Positions 1-6,820 of a stretch of DNA of 15,623 nucleotides are shown piece by piece. The stretch's first letter is position 1, and each line of letters begins with the position of its first letter. The DNA comes from Bacteroidales bacterium. Lineage in GTDB: Bacteria > Bacteroidota > Bacteroidia > Bacteroidales > Bacteroidaceae. A program made the translations under genes and the position numbers. The stretch is from positions 1-15,623 of the forward strand of contig SFPC01000065.1 in NCBI GenBank assembly GCA_004552195.1. Direction: 5' to 3'. A model generated the notes under the pieces. The model ran no database searches, was not told the DNA's origin, and saw nothing but the letters and a program-made list of their open reading frames with translations.

Positions 1-370
1 TTAAATCCTATGAAAATCAACAGGAAACTCACTCTGTGTGAAGGAGTGAATGCTTTTTTCGGGAAATAATAATCGTATATACACGCGCGCGAAGAGGGCA
101 TGTCTTAAACAGATTTCGCCTTTTGCAGCGTGTTTTATCCGTTTCATTGCCCCATCCGGACACAGCGTGAAGTTTTCTTCACAAGTCGCCGACTATTTCG
201 CAGAGCTCGGCGAGTTGGAAAAACAACTCCAGGACTTTTCGGAAAGGCTTTTCATAACCTCAAATCCTATTCCTCAAAACTTTTCGCATCTGAAACTTCA
301 GACAGTAATTTGATAACCTTATACTCCGGTGAAGCGACCATTACCCCGATAGTGCAACGACCTCTTGCCC
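1..370. other. Left-edge intergenic region with hairpins, no convincing gene
   Basis: I see no gene I would defend here. A 6-bp stem, TCACTC (29-34) with GAGTGA (44-49), is followed by TGC and six T (54-59). It could be a weak terminator for a plus-strand gene to the left. Three further inverted repeats lie close together: GTGAAG/CTTCAC (167-172/177-182), CGCCGA/TCGGCG (187-192/207-212) and GAGTTG/CAACTC (212-217/224-229). An 87-codon open frame covers 50-313, but its start has no recognisable signal and its product matches no family I know. The stretch 255-330 is AT-richer and low in complexity. Confidence 0.45.
29..59 (+). terminator. Possible weak intrinsic terminator at left edge
   Basis: TCACTC pairs with GAGTGA across a 9-nt loop, and TGC plus six T follow. 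The stem is short and AT-balanced, so this is tentative. If real, it ends a plus-strand transcript entering from outside the window. Confidence 0.3.
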
Positions 371-1024
371 TCATTCCTCGGTTACTACCCGCAACAGGTC
401 ATCCGGACTTTTCAAATACGCCTGCACACCCGGCAAACCACGCAAAAAGTCCTCATCCCTAAAGCCCCAAAGCACCAACACACAGCGAAGCCCAGCCTGG
501 CGCGCTGTTTCCCAATCGACCTCCGAATCGCCCACATAAACCGCTTCCTCTGGTCTGCTACCCAACTCCTCCAAAGCCTTCAACACCCCGTCAGGATGAG
601 GCTTGCGCCGCACAGTTTCGCTCTCGCCTACTGCTGAAGTCACCAAATCTGCAAAGAAACGCCGGTTCAATTCCTGCACGGCCGGATGCAGCTTGTTTGA
701 AACGATGGCTATCTTCACCCCTGACTCGCGTAGCTTTTCCATCATGGGCAATATGCCCGGATAGGGCTGTGTAGTGTCCAGACAATGCTCCAGATAATGC
801 GAACGGAATGTTTGGAACACCTCTTCAAACGCCACACCCTCCACTGCATTTTTCACGGCATTCTGCATCAAACGTACAATACCATTTCCCAAGAAACTCC
901 TTACCTCCTGCAAGGAGCATTCCCGCAACCCATGTTTGCGAAGCGCGTAGTTCACACTGCCGGCCAAATCGCCCAAGGTGTCAAGCAAGGTGCCGTCTAA
1001 ATCAAAAACAACTGTGTTCAGCAT
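371..1024 (-). CDS. HAD-family hydrolase, phosphoglycolate phosphatase (Gph)-like
   Basis: This 217-aa protein shows the full haloacid dehalogenase motif set. Motif I is DLDGT with nucleophile D8 and acid D10. Motif II is S109-N110 in IVSNK, motif III is K141 in RRKPHPDG, and motif IV is GDS with D166 and D170. A helical cap of the Gph/PGMB type lies between motifs I and II (about residues 15-85). Length and motif spacing fit phosphoglycolate phosphatase-like enzymes, which dephosphorylate 2-phosphoglycolate or other small phosphomonoesters in the cytosol. The substrate cannot be read from sequence, so no symbol is given; pyrophosphatase or beta-phosphoglucomutase-like activity is possible. 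The ATG at 1024 begins right at the HAD core and sits about 25 nt below a good promoter. It is transcribed divergently from the glyoxalase-like gene. Confidence 0.9.
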   Translation of the reverse strand: MLNTVVFDLDGTLLDTLGDLAGSVNYALRKHGLRECSLQEVRSFLGNGIVRLMQNAVKNAVEGVAFEEVFQTFRSHYLEHCLDTTQPYPGILPMMEKLRESGVKIAIVSNKLHPAVQELNRRFFADLVTSAVGESETVRRKPHPDGVLKALEELGSRPEEAVYVGDSEVDWETARQAGLRCVLVLWGFRDEDFLRGLPGVQAYLKSPDDLLRVVTEE

Positions 1025-1053
1025 ATTCTTTACTGGTTTAGTTTATTCAGCCG

Positions 1054-1084
1054 CGAAATTACGAATTGCCACATACCATCCAAA
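1054..1084 (-). promoter_or_regulatory. Bacteroidetes-type promoter for the HAD phosphatase
   Basis: On the minus strand a -33 TTTG (1081-1084) is followed, after exactly 19 bp, by TAATTTCG (1054-1061). That is one mismatch from the -7 consensus TAnnTTTG. The predicted start of transcription is near 1047, giving a leader of about 23 nt. Confidence 0.6.
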
Positions 1085-1198
1085 CAACAAAGGCAAACTA
1101 ATTTGAAAATTCCGCGGTTTTTTGATAAAGCCGGCAGCAGTTCGGAAAATACAATTAAAAAAACTTGCGCTTTTTAATTCCTTTTCTCTCACTTTGCA

Positions 1199-1482
1199 CG
1201 GCTTTTCTTTTTGTCCTGCACTCGCCTTACACTTACTTTAAATAAGATAGGCGGCGGCTCGGAAGAAGAAAAACAAAACAATCGGCTTTGATTTTCGTTC
1301 TTCTCTCGCCTTGCACTTACTTTAAATAAGATAGGCGGCGGCTCGGAAGAAGAAAAACAAAACAATCGGCTTTGTTTTTCGTTCTTCTCTCGCCTTGCAC
1401 TTACTTTAAATAAGATAGGCGGCGGCTCGGAAGAAGAAAAACAAATCTTTCGGCTTTGTTTTTCGTTCTTCTCTCGCCTTGC
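1199..1482. repeat. Three 84-bp tandem repeats with internal hairpins, plus a degenerate partial unit
   Basis: Three head-to-tail units of exactly 84 bp lie at 1231-1314, 1315-1398 and 1399-1482. The first two differ at one base; the third differs from the second at three. A diverged 32-bp partial unit (1199-1230) precedes them. Each unit contains an imperfect inverted repeat: an arm containing GAAGAAGAAAAACAAA pairs with TTTGTTTTTCGTTCTTC across a short loop, flanked by GGCG/CGCC-like ends. A second near-palindrome is centred on TTTAAA. The next 84-bp register (1483 on) begins with the glyoxalase -7 box TATCTTTG, where the units read TTACTTTA. The array lies between divergent genes and is not translated. 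A role as termination or structured leader DNA, or as a small non-autonomous element, is inference. Confidence 0.9.
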
Positions 1483-1492
1483 ACTATCTTTG
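1462..1492 (+). promoter_or_regulatory. Bacteroidetes-type promoter for the glyoxalase-like gene
   Basis: TATCTTTG (1485-1492) is a perfect TAnnTTTG -7 box. The -33 position, 19 bp upstream, reads TTCG (1462-1465), one mismatch from TTTG. The transcript should start near 1499, which excludes the upstream ATG at 1479 and supports the start codon at 1512. The -33 half lies in the last 84-bp repeat unit. Confidence 0.65.
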
Positions 1493-1511
1493 CCCTGTAA
1501 ACCAATGGAAT

Positions 1512-1889
1512 ATGGAAATTAACGGAAAATTTGACCATTTCAACATCAATGTCACGAACCTTGAACGTAGCATTGAGTTTTATCGCCAAGCCCTCGGCCT
1601 GACACCCTGCGGCGAGATAGACGGTCCGGAAGGTGCTTTCAAGATTGTCTATCTGAACAATGCGCAAAGCGACTTCAAGCTTGAACTTACCTGGCTCCGC
1701 GACCATCCGCAACCCTATAACCTGGGAGAGTGTGAATTCCACCTTTGTCTTCGCGTACCCGGCGACTACGAGGCCACTCGGTCTTTCCACAAGGAAATGG
1801 GGTGCGTCTGCTACGAGAACCACGACATGGGACTTTACTTCATCAACGACCCCGACGGTTACTGGATAGAAATACTTCCCCTCGACTGA
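1512..1889 (+). CDS. VOC-family protein, glyoxalase I-like (lactoylglutathione lyase type)
   Basis: This is a 125-aa cytosolic protein of the vicinal oxygen chelate fold with two beta-alpha-beta-beta-beta modules. The four metal ligands of E. coli GloA have clear counterparts: H9 in FDHFNINV, E58 in KLELTW, H77 in EFHLCL and E120 in DPDGYWIEIL. These support a Ni/Zn-dependent glyoxalase I-like lyase that isomerises a methylglyoxal-thiol hemithioacetal. Whether the thiol is glutathione is unknown, since many Bacteroidales lack glutathione, so I give no symbol. I chose ATG 1512 because the promoter's -7 box (1485-1492) overlaps the reading frame upstream, and the homologous domain starts at once. 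The gene precedes the mutase by 44 bp in the same direction and may be co-transcribed. Confidence 0.88.
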   Translation: MEINGKFDHFNINVTNLERSIEFYRQALGLTPCGEIDGPEGAFKIVYLNNAQSDFKLELTWLRDHPQPYNLGECEFHLCLRVPGDYEATRSFHKEMGCVCYENHDMGLYFINDPDGYWIEILPLD

Positions 1890-1933
1890 CTTTATTTCTT
1901 TATCAACGTCATATTCTTTAAACAAACCATACT

Positions 1934-3682
1934 ATGGACAATACCCAACAGCTCATTGCTCAATGCGAGCAAGTGGCCAAGCAATGGATGACCTCCGATT
2001 GCTACGATGCCGAAACGCAAAAGGCCGTGAAGGCCATGGTTGAGAATCCCGACAAGACCGAGCTTATTGACTCCTTCTACCGTACGCTCGAATTCGGCAC
2101 GGGCGGTCTGCGTGGCATCATGGGGGCCGGAACGAACCGCATGAACATCTACACGGTGGGCGCCGCCACACAGGGCCTCTCCAACTACCTGAACAAGAAC
2201 TTCAAGGATTTGGAACAAATCAGTGTGGTAGTGGGCCACGACAGCCGCAACAACAGCCGCCTCTTCGCCGAGACTTCGGCCAACATCTTCTCCGCCAACG
2301 GCATCAAGGTGTATCTCTTCGATGATATGCGCCCCACGCCCGAAATGTCCTTCGCCATCCGCCACCTCGGTTGCCAGAGCGGCATCATCCTCACCGCCAG
2401 CCACAACCCCAAGGAGTACAACGGCTACAAAGCCTACTGGGACGACGGCGCACAGGTGCTGGCTCCGCACGACAAAGGCATCATCGACGAAGTGAACAAG
2501 GTGAGCGTGGAGGACATCCGCTTTGAAGGCAATCCCGAACTCATCCAGATTATCGGCAAGGAGGTGGACGACGTTTATCTCGAAAAGGTTCACGCCCTGA
2601 GCATCGACCCCGCCTGCATCCAACGCCAGAAGGACCTCAAGATTGTCTACACCCCGCTCCACGGCACCGGCATGATGCTCATTCCCCAATCCCTCAAGCT
2701 CTGGGGATTCGAGAATGTCCACACCGTACCCGAGCAGATGGTGAAAGACGGCAACTTCCCCACCGTGAAGAGCCCGAACCCCGAAAACGGCGAGGCACTC
2801 AGCATGGCACTCGACCTGGCCCGCCAAATCGATGCCGACATCGTCATGGCATCCGACCCCGACGCTGACCGCGTGGGCATGGCCTGCAAGAACGACAAGG
2901 GCGAATGGATTTTGGTGGACGGCAACCAGACCTGCATGATTTTCCTCTACTACATCATCATGAACCGCAAGGCGCAAGGAAAGATGCAGGGCAACGAGTT
3001 CATCGTGAAGACCATCGTCACCACGGAGCTCATCAAGTCCATCGCCGAGAAGAACAACATCAAAATGTACGACTGCTACACCGGCTTCAAGTGGATAGCC
3101 CGCCAAATCCGCCTCGACGAGGGCAAGCTCCAGTACATCGGTGGCGGCGAAGAGAGCTACGGCTTCCTGGCCGAGGACTTCGTGCGCGACAAGGATGCCG
3201 TTTCCGCCTGCTCGCTGCTGGCAGAAATCTGTGCCTGGGCCAAGGACCAGGGCAAGACGCTCTACGATGTGCTCATGGAAATCTACCTTGAATACGGTCT
3301 GGCCGTGAACCACACCATCAACGTGGTGAAGCCGGGCAAAGCCGGTGCCGACGAAATCAAGGCCATGATGGAGAACTTCCGTGCCCATCGCCCCACAGAG
3401 CTGGCCGGTTCGCCCGTGGTATGCACCAAGGACTACGGCGTGCTGAAAGCCTACGACGCACAGGGTGCTGAGCAGCCGCTCGACTTCCCCGAGGCCAGCA
3501 ACGTGCTCCAGTGGTACACCGAGGACGGCACCAAGGTGAGCGTGCGCCCCTCAGGCACCGAACCCAAAATCAAGTTCTACATCGAAGTGAAGAGCCAGAT
3601 GGCCTGCGCCGCCGACTATCCCGCCGCACGTGCCCAGGCCCAGGAGAAAATCAAGGCCGTGGCCGAAAGCCTCGGTCTCTGA
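1934..3682 (+). CDS. Phospho-sugar mutase (phosphoglucomutase/phosphomannomutase family)
   Basis: This 582-aa enzyme belongs to the alpha-D-phosphohexomutase superfamily and interconverts hexose 1- and 6-phosphates in the cytosol. All four family signatures are present. The phosphoserine loop is TASHNP with S156. The Mg-binding loop is DPDADR (308-313). The sugar-binding loop is GGGEESYGF (403-411). The C-terminal phosphate-binding loop is RPSGTEPKIKFY (538-549). Length and the early TGGLRGIMGAG segment (residues 56-66) fit the long PgcA-type subfamily common in Bacteroidetes and Firmicutes. Glucose versus mannose preference cannot be settled from sequence. The ATG at 1934 gives a standard N-terminus. 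A strong terminator follows about 70 bp after the stop. The complementary strand is open over a long distance, but this is a codon-usage shadow. Confidence 0.94.
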   Translation: MDNTQQLIAQCEQVAKQWMTSDCYDAETQKAVKAMVENPDKTELIDSFYRTLEFGTGGLRGIMGAGTNRMNIYTVGAATQGLSNYLNKNFKDLEQISVVVGHDSRNNSRLFAETSANIFSANGIKVYLFDDMRPTPEMSFAIRHLGCQSGIILTASHNPKEYNGYKAYWDDGAQVLAPHDKGIIDEVNKVSVEDIRFEGNPELIQIIGKEVDDVYLEKVHALSIDPACIQRQKDLKIVYTPLHGTGMMLIPQSLKLWGFENVHTVPEQMVKDGNFPTVKSPNPENGEALSMALDLARQIDADIVMASDPDADRVGMACKNDKGEWILVDGNQTCMIFLYYIIMNRKAQGKMQGNEFIVKTIVTTELIKSIAEKNNIKMYDCYTGFKWIARQIRLDEGKLQYIGGGEESYGFLAEDFVRDKDAVSACSLLAEICAWAKDQGKTLYDVLMEIYLEYGLAVNHTINVVKPGKAGADEIKAMMENFRAHRPTELAGSPVVCTKDYGVLKAYDAQGAEQPLDFPEASNVLQWYTEDGTKVSVRPSGTEPKIKFYIEVKSQMACAADYPAARAQAQEKIKAVAESLGL

Positions 3683-3750
3683 TGCTTCCCGCACATTGAA
3701 ACACAGCCTCTCCCCTACCCACTGAAGGCAAGGGAAGAACACCACTGAAT

Positions 3751-3797
3751 CAGGCAGCAGCCGTCGCCACCCGGCGACAACTGCTGCCTGAATTTTT
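3751..3797 (+). terminator. Strong intrinsic terminator after the phospho-sugar mutase
   Basis: A 10-bp perfect outer stem, CAGGCAGCAG (3751-3760) with CTGCTGCCTG (3781-3790), encloses an inner GTCGCC/GGCGAC stem (3763-3768/3773-3778). AA and five T (3793-3797) follow on the plus strand. It lies about 70 nt below the mutase stop codon. Confidence 0.85.
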
Positions 3798-3826
3798 ACT
3801 CCGTCATTCGACACTGCCGGAAACGG

Positions 3827-3876
3827 AAAGGCGTAGCCACGCAAACGGAACGACCCATCGCGCGGCTACGCCTTTT
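3827..3876. terminator. Second hairpin between convergent mutase and pfkA genes
   Basis: AAAGGCGTAGCC (3827-3838) and GGCTACGCCTTT (3864-3875) form a perfect 12-bp stem with a 25-nt loop. Four T follow on the plus strand, and a CTTTCCGTTT tail follows on the minus. It could act in both directions, backing up the first terminator and stopping pfkA transcripts from the right. Apart from these two hairpins I see nothing in the 309-bp gap 3683-3991. Confidence 0.55.
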
Positions 3877-3991
3877 AAATTGTGTTCTCCAGGTTATTCC
3901 GGACAGGACAATGCCCGTCCACCTGAAACAACGCAAATTCTGCATTGGGAAATGTTCATGCCGTGCAGGACAACGGGCTGCATCCGGAAGC

Positions 3992-4969
3992 CTAAATGCT
4001 CAGTTCATCCAACACCTTGATGAGCTTCTTGTCCATCGGTTTCCGTTTGCCGATGGCATCGATAAACGGCACATAGACCACCTCGTTGTTGCGTACGCCC
4101 ACCATCACGTTGCGCTGTCCCTGCACAAGCGCTTCGATGGCACCCACGCCCACCTGGGAAGCAAGGATGCGGTCGCGTGCCGACGGCCGGCCGCCGCGCT
4201 GCAAGTGGCCCAGGATAGAAACGCGCACGTCGAAGTTAGGATATTCCTTATTCACACGGTCGGCGTAGTACATGGCACCGCATTTGGGGCTTTCGCTCAC
4301 GATGACGATACAGCTCTTCTTGCTCTTGCGGATGCCGCGCTCCATGAATTCAATCAGCTGGTCGCTTCCGGTAGAGTCCTCCGGAATGATGGCAGCCTCG
4401 GCACCGGCGGCAATGGCACTGTTCTGCGCCAGGAAGCCGGCATCGCGTCCCATCACCTCCACGAAGAATATGCGTTCGTGCGAGGTGGCTGTATCGCGGA
4501 TTTTGTCCACGCAGTCAGTGATGGTGTTCAGCGTCGTGTCGTAGCCGATGGTATTGTCCGTTCCGTAAAGGTCGTTGTCGATGGTTCCCGGCAGTCCGAT
4601 GCAGGGAAAGTCATACTCCTCGGCCAGCAACATCGCACCGGTCAGCGAGCCGTTGCCACCGATGACGATCAAAGCGTCAATAGCCTCCTTGCGCAGTGTT
4701 TCGTAAGCCTTTTTCCGTCCTGCCGGCGTTTCAAACTCCTTCGAGCGAGCCGTACGCAGGATAGTGCCGCCCGTCTGCACGATATTGCTCACGTCCTCGG
4801 TGGTAAAAGACTTCACCTCGTCGTTGATCAGGCCGTCGTAGCCACGATATATGCCTTTGATTTTGAATCCGTTGCAAATGCCACTGCGCGTCACGGCGCG
4901 GATGGCAGCATTCATTCCCGGTGCATCACCTCCGGAGGTCAGCACTCCGATACATCTGATTTTAGCCAT
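3992..4969 (-). CDS. pfkA: ATP-dependent 6-phosphofructokinase
   Basis: This 325-aa protein phosphorylates fructose 6-phosphate to fructose 1,6-bisphosphate, the committed step of glycolysis. The N-terminal loop is [16 protein letters not shown] (11-26). The catalytic loop is PGTIDND (127-133) with base D131 (E. coli D127), followed by [16 protein letters not shown] (173-178) and [14 protein letters not shown] (254-267) bind substrate and effector. G107 and G128 match the glycines (E. coli G104 and G124) expected in ATP-type rather than PPi-type enzymes. N106 replaces the Mg-associated Asp of E. coli (D103). I chose the ATG at 4969 because [10 protein letters not shown] matches the usual family N-terminus; an in-frame ATG at 4999 would add ten residues. 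It lies 41 bp below the antiporter gene in the same direction, so co-transcription is likely. Confidence 0.94.
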   Translation of the reverse strand: MAKIRCIGVLTSGGDAPGMNAAIRAVTRSGICNGFKIKGIYRGYDGLINDEVKSFTTEDVSNIVQTGGTILRTARSKEFETPAGRKKAYETLRKEAIDALIVIGGNGSLTGAMLLAEEYDFPCIGLPGTIDNDLYGTDNTIGYDTTLNTITDCVDKIRDTATSHERIFFVEVMGRDAGFLAQNSAIAAGAEAAIIPEDSTGSDQLIEFMERGIRKSKKSCIVIVSESPKCGAMYYADRVNKEYPNFDVRVSILGHLQRGGRPSARDRILASQVGVGAIEALVQGQRNVMVGVRNNEVVYVPFIDAIGKRKPMDKKLIKVLDELSI

Positions 4970-5010
4970 AGTGTTTGATGATTGAGAATTAGAGTTCATC
5001 TATCAAATAG

Positions 5011-6399
5011 TCACGCCATCAAGGCATACACAAGCCACACCCCGCAACCGGCAGCAAATCCGGCCAACACTTTGGGTGTGATGTGGCGCAAGTACCAGCC
5101 GAAAGTGACCTCCTCCATGCGCATGAGCAGGAAGCCCGCAATCGTTCCCGTGGCCAGCAGCGAGCCGCCGAAGGCCGTGGCGTAACTGAGCAGCGGCCAG
5201 AAAATGCCGCCCGCTGCATAGGCATCCATGCCCGTAGCCCAGACCGTTTCGGGATGTCCCAGCATATCGGCCATCCCCACCAGCGCCGGCACACTGCCCA
5301 TCAGGCCGGCCAGTGCCGCGCTGCAAGCCCCCACGGCGTAGACATTCGTTTCGTGTGCGTTCATCCACGCCACCAGCGTGCCGGGCAGCCCCGTTTCGCA
5401 CAGCGCGCCGAACATCAGCGTCAGTCCCACGAAAAACAGCACGTTCTGCAAGTTGGCATATTGCAAGGCCAAGGGCAGTCGGCGGCGCACCATCTGGTCG
5501 CTGCCCAGCAGCGAACGGTTGCACAGCTCGTTGACAATCCACAGCAAGGCCAGCACGCACAGCGCACCTACGAACGGAGGCATCTGCGTGATGCGGTGGA
5601 AAGTGGGGATGAACCACAGGCCGCCGATGCCGACGAAGAAGAGGAGCAGACGCTGCGGGCGCGTGAGCAAGGTGTCGTCGCCACGGTAACGCGGCGTGGT
5701 GGTGGTAAATTCGATGCGCCGGGGCAGGCTGCGGTGCATGAGCAGCAGCATGACGCACAGCCCCACCACGACGGGCAGAGCCTGGGCAAGGAAGAAATCC
5801 GTGGGCGACACCAAGCGGTCCGTCCACAATTTCAAACTCGTCATGTCGCCAATCACCGTGATGGCTCCGCCGCAGTTGGCGGCCAGCACAATCACCGTGC
5901 AATAGATGCGGCGCAAACGGTCGTTCTGCAGCAAAGGATGAACGATGGAAATGAGCAGAACCACGGTGACCAAGTTGTCCAGATTAGCTGAAAGCAGGAA
6001 GGTAAGCAAAGCCAGTTTCCACAGCAATTTCTTAGGCTTTCGCGTGCGCAGCCACTCCGTGGCAAAGTCAAAACAGCCATTATTGCTCAACACTTCGACG
6101 ATGGTGGCGGTGGCCAAAAGGAACAACACGATATTGGCCGCCTGTGCCACATAACGCAGGAAAACGTGTTCGGCGATGAACACCTTGACGGAATTGACGG
6201 AGATGGGGTGTGATGACAAAAAGGAGAGGAACTCCATGGGGTGTTCACTCACCACGAAATCAGTGCCGTAGGCAATGTAGAGTATCCAGCAACTGACCCC
6301 TGCAAACATGGCAACGGCAGCTTTATTGATACGATTGAACGCCTCGGTAGCGATAAGAAGGAGGCCGATAAACAAGATTGCCAATAAAACTACTGCCAT
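5011..6399 (-). CDS. nhaD: Sodium/proton antiporter, NhaD family
   Basis: This is a 462-aa, highly hydrophobic inner-membrane protein with about 11-13 predicted helices. Two family signatures of the NhaD branch of the ArsB/NhaD superfamily are visible: SANLDNLVTV (residues 137-146) and AANCGGAITVIGDMTS (173-188). They correspond to the LDNLTT and NAGGAWTPIGDVTT motifs of known NhaD proteins. The role is expulsion of Na+ (possibly Li+) in exchange for protons at the cytoplasmic membrane. The reading frame stays open upstream to 6483, but that part is tRNA sequence, so I start at ATG 6399 (MAVVLLAILF), where the first membrane helix begins. The tRNA-Gly gene ends only 26 bp upstream and pfkA follows by 41 bp. 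Citrate or dicarboxylate transport by this superfamily is a less likely alternative. Confidence 0.88.
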   Translation of the reverse strand: MAVVLLAILFIGLLLIATEAFNRINKAAVAMFAGVSCWILYIAYGTDFVVSEHPMEFLSFLSSHPISVNSVKVFIAEHVFLRYVAQAANIVLFLLATATIVEVLSNNGCFDFATEWLRTRKPKKLLWKLALLTFLLSANLDNLVTVVLLISIVHPLLQNDRLRRIYCTVIVLAANCGGAITVIGDMTSLKLWTDRLVSPTDFFLAQALPVVVGLCVMLLLMHRSLPRRIEFTTTTPRYRGDDTLLTRPQRLLLFFVGIGGLWFIPTFHRITQMPPFVGALCVLALLWIVNELCNRSLLGSDQMVRRRLPLALQYANLQNVLFFVGLTLMFGALCETGLPGTLVAWMNAHETNVYAVGACSAALAGLMGSVPALVGMADMLGHPETVWATGMDAYAAGGIFWPLLSYATAFGGSLLATGTIAGFLLMRMEEVTFGWYLRHITPKVLAGFAAGCGVWLVYALMA

Positions 6400-6425
6400 G
6401 GCTCTGAAAAACGAATAAGGATGAG

Positions 6426-6498
6426 AGCGGCAAACGGGACTCGAACCCGCGACCCTTGGCTTGGGAAGCCAATGCTCTACCAACTGAGCTACTGCCGC
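6426..6498 (-). tRNA. tRNA-Gly (anticodon CCC)
   Basis: The 73-nt minus-strand sequence folds as a complete cloverleaf. The acceptor stem GCGGCAG/TTGCCGC has one G-U pair. The D arm is GCTC/GAGC and the anticodon stem is TTGGC/GCCAA with loop TTCCCAA, giving anticodon CCC, which reads GGG glycine codons. The T arm contains TTCGAGT. The discriminator base is U73, as expected for tRNA-Gly. No CCA is encoded, so it must be added enzymatically. The nhaD start codon lies 26 nt below the 3' end, so the tRNA is probably cut from a longer transcript. Confidence 0.96.
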
Positions 6499-6595
6499 AA
6501 ATGTGGATTTTCATCTAATAAAGTGCTGCCCTTCTGCGCCCCGGCCGTAAGGAACGGGCCGCCGGAAAGCATGACTCACTCTTTGAAAGCGGTGG

Positions 6596-6603
6596 CAAAG
6601 ATA
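6596..6603 (-). promoter_or_regulatory. Putative -7 box upstream of tRNA-Gly
   Basis: TATCTTTG on the minus strand is a perfect TAnnTTTG box and would start transcription near 6589, about 90 nt upstream of the tRNA. No TTTG lies at the preferred 19-21 bp spacing; one is 11 bp upstream. The call therefore rests on the -7 box alone. This may be the promoter for tRNA-Gly, nhaD and pfkA together. Confidence 0.45.
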
Positions 6604-6715
6604 GAAAGAAAATGCAAAGTGCCTATGTCATTACACGTTTTTTTAGGCTTTGGCACCACAAAAAAGCCTCCGGACACACCATACACCGGCTTGGCCGGCA
6701 TTTTCACCGGAGTAT

Positions 6716-6764
6716 GGCAGTATTCCGTAGGGAAAACCTAAGTACTCCTTAGGAATACCGTGCC
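6716..6764. repeat. Inverted repeat of unknown role between gltD and tRNA-Gly
   Basis: GGCAGTATTCC (6716-6726) pairs with GGAATAC and TGCC (6752-6758 and 6761-6764) through a 2-nt bulge, giving 11 bp. A competing inner stem, CCTAAG/CTTAGG (6737-6742/6748-6753), overlaps it, so two folds exclude each other. There is no T-run on either side, so it does not look like a simple terminator. Other content of 6604-6784 is short GC palindromes only. Confidence 0.5.
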
Positions 6765-6775
6765 ATCGTGCCTAA

Positions 6776-6815
6776 TAATAACAACGGGAGCGCGAGGCAG
6801 TCCCCACGCTCCCGT
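6776..6815 (-). terminator. Intrinsic terminator of the gltBD operon
   Basis: A 9-bp perfect stem, ACGGGAGCG (6784-6792) with CGCTCCCGT (6807-6815), begins 6 bp after the gltD stop. On the minus strand it is followed by TGTTATTATTA, a U-rich but not pure tract. Position and stem strength support termination of gltD transcripts. Confidence 0.7.
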
Positions 6816-6820
6816 GCGAT

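Noticed and set aside
1231..1482. CRISPR array
   Set aside because: The 84-bp units are contiguous, with no unique spacers, and no cas genes are present.
1479..1511. Upstream ATG for the glyoxalase-like gene
   Set aside because: The frame there overlaps the -7 box TATCTTTG, so the transcript should begin downstream of it.
1401..1925. 174-codon minus-strand frame opposite the glyoxalase-like gene
   Set aside because: It runs through the tandem repeat and the antisense of a motif-complete gene, with no family resemblance.
1892..3388. 498-codon open frame antisense to the phospho-sugar mutase
   Set aside because: It lies opposite a gene with all family motifs. Its product is repetitive in V, H, L and G with no domain, as expected from the complement of GC-rich codons.
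3911..4978. 355-codon plus-strand frame over pfkA
   Set aside because: It is antisense to an intact PfkA, and its His/Ala-rich product has no recognisable fold.
5003..5991. Long alternative frames on both strands over nhaD (299 and 302 codons)
   Set aside because: Their products are Arg/His/Gln-rich with no family resemblance. The NhaD frame is hydrophobic and carries family motifs.
6400..6483. N-terminal extension of NhaD
   Set aside because: The extra residues (VEHWLPKPRVAGSSPVCR) are a translation of the tRNA-Gly gene, and the first membrane helix starts at the ATG 6399.
6645..6669. AGGCTTT/AAAGCCT inverted repeat beside a T-run as a terminator
   Set aside because: The T-run precedes the stem on the plus strand and reads as A on the minus strand, so it is on the wrong side for termination in either direction.
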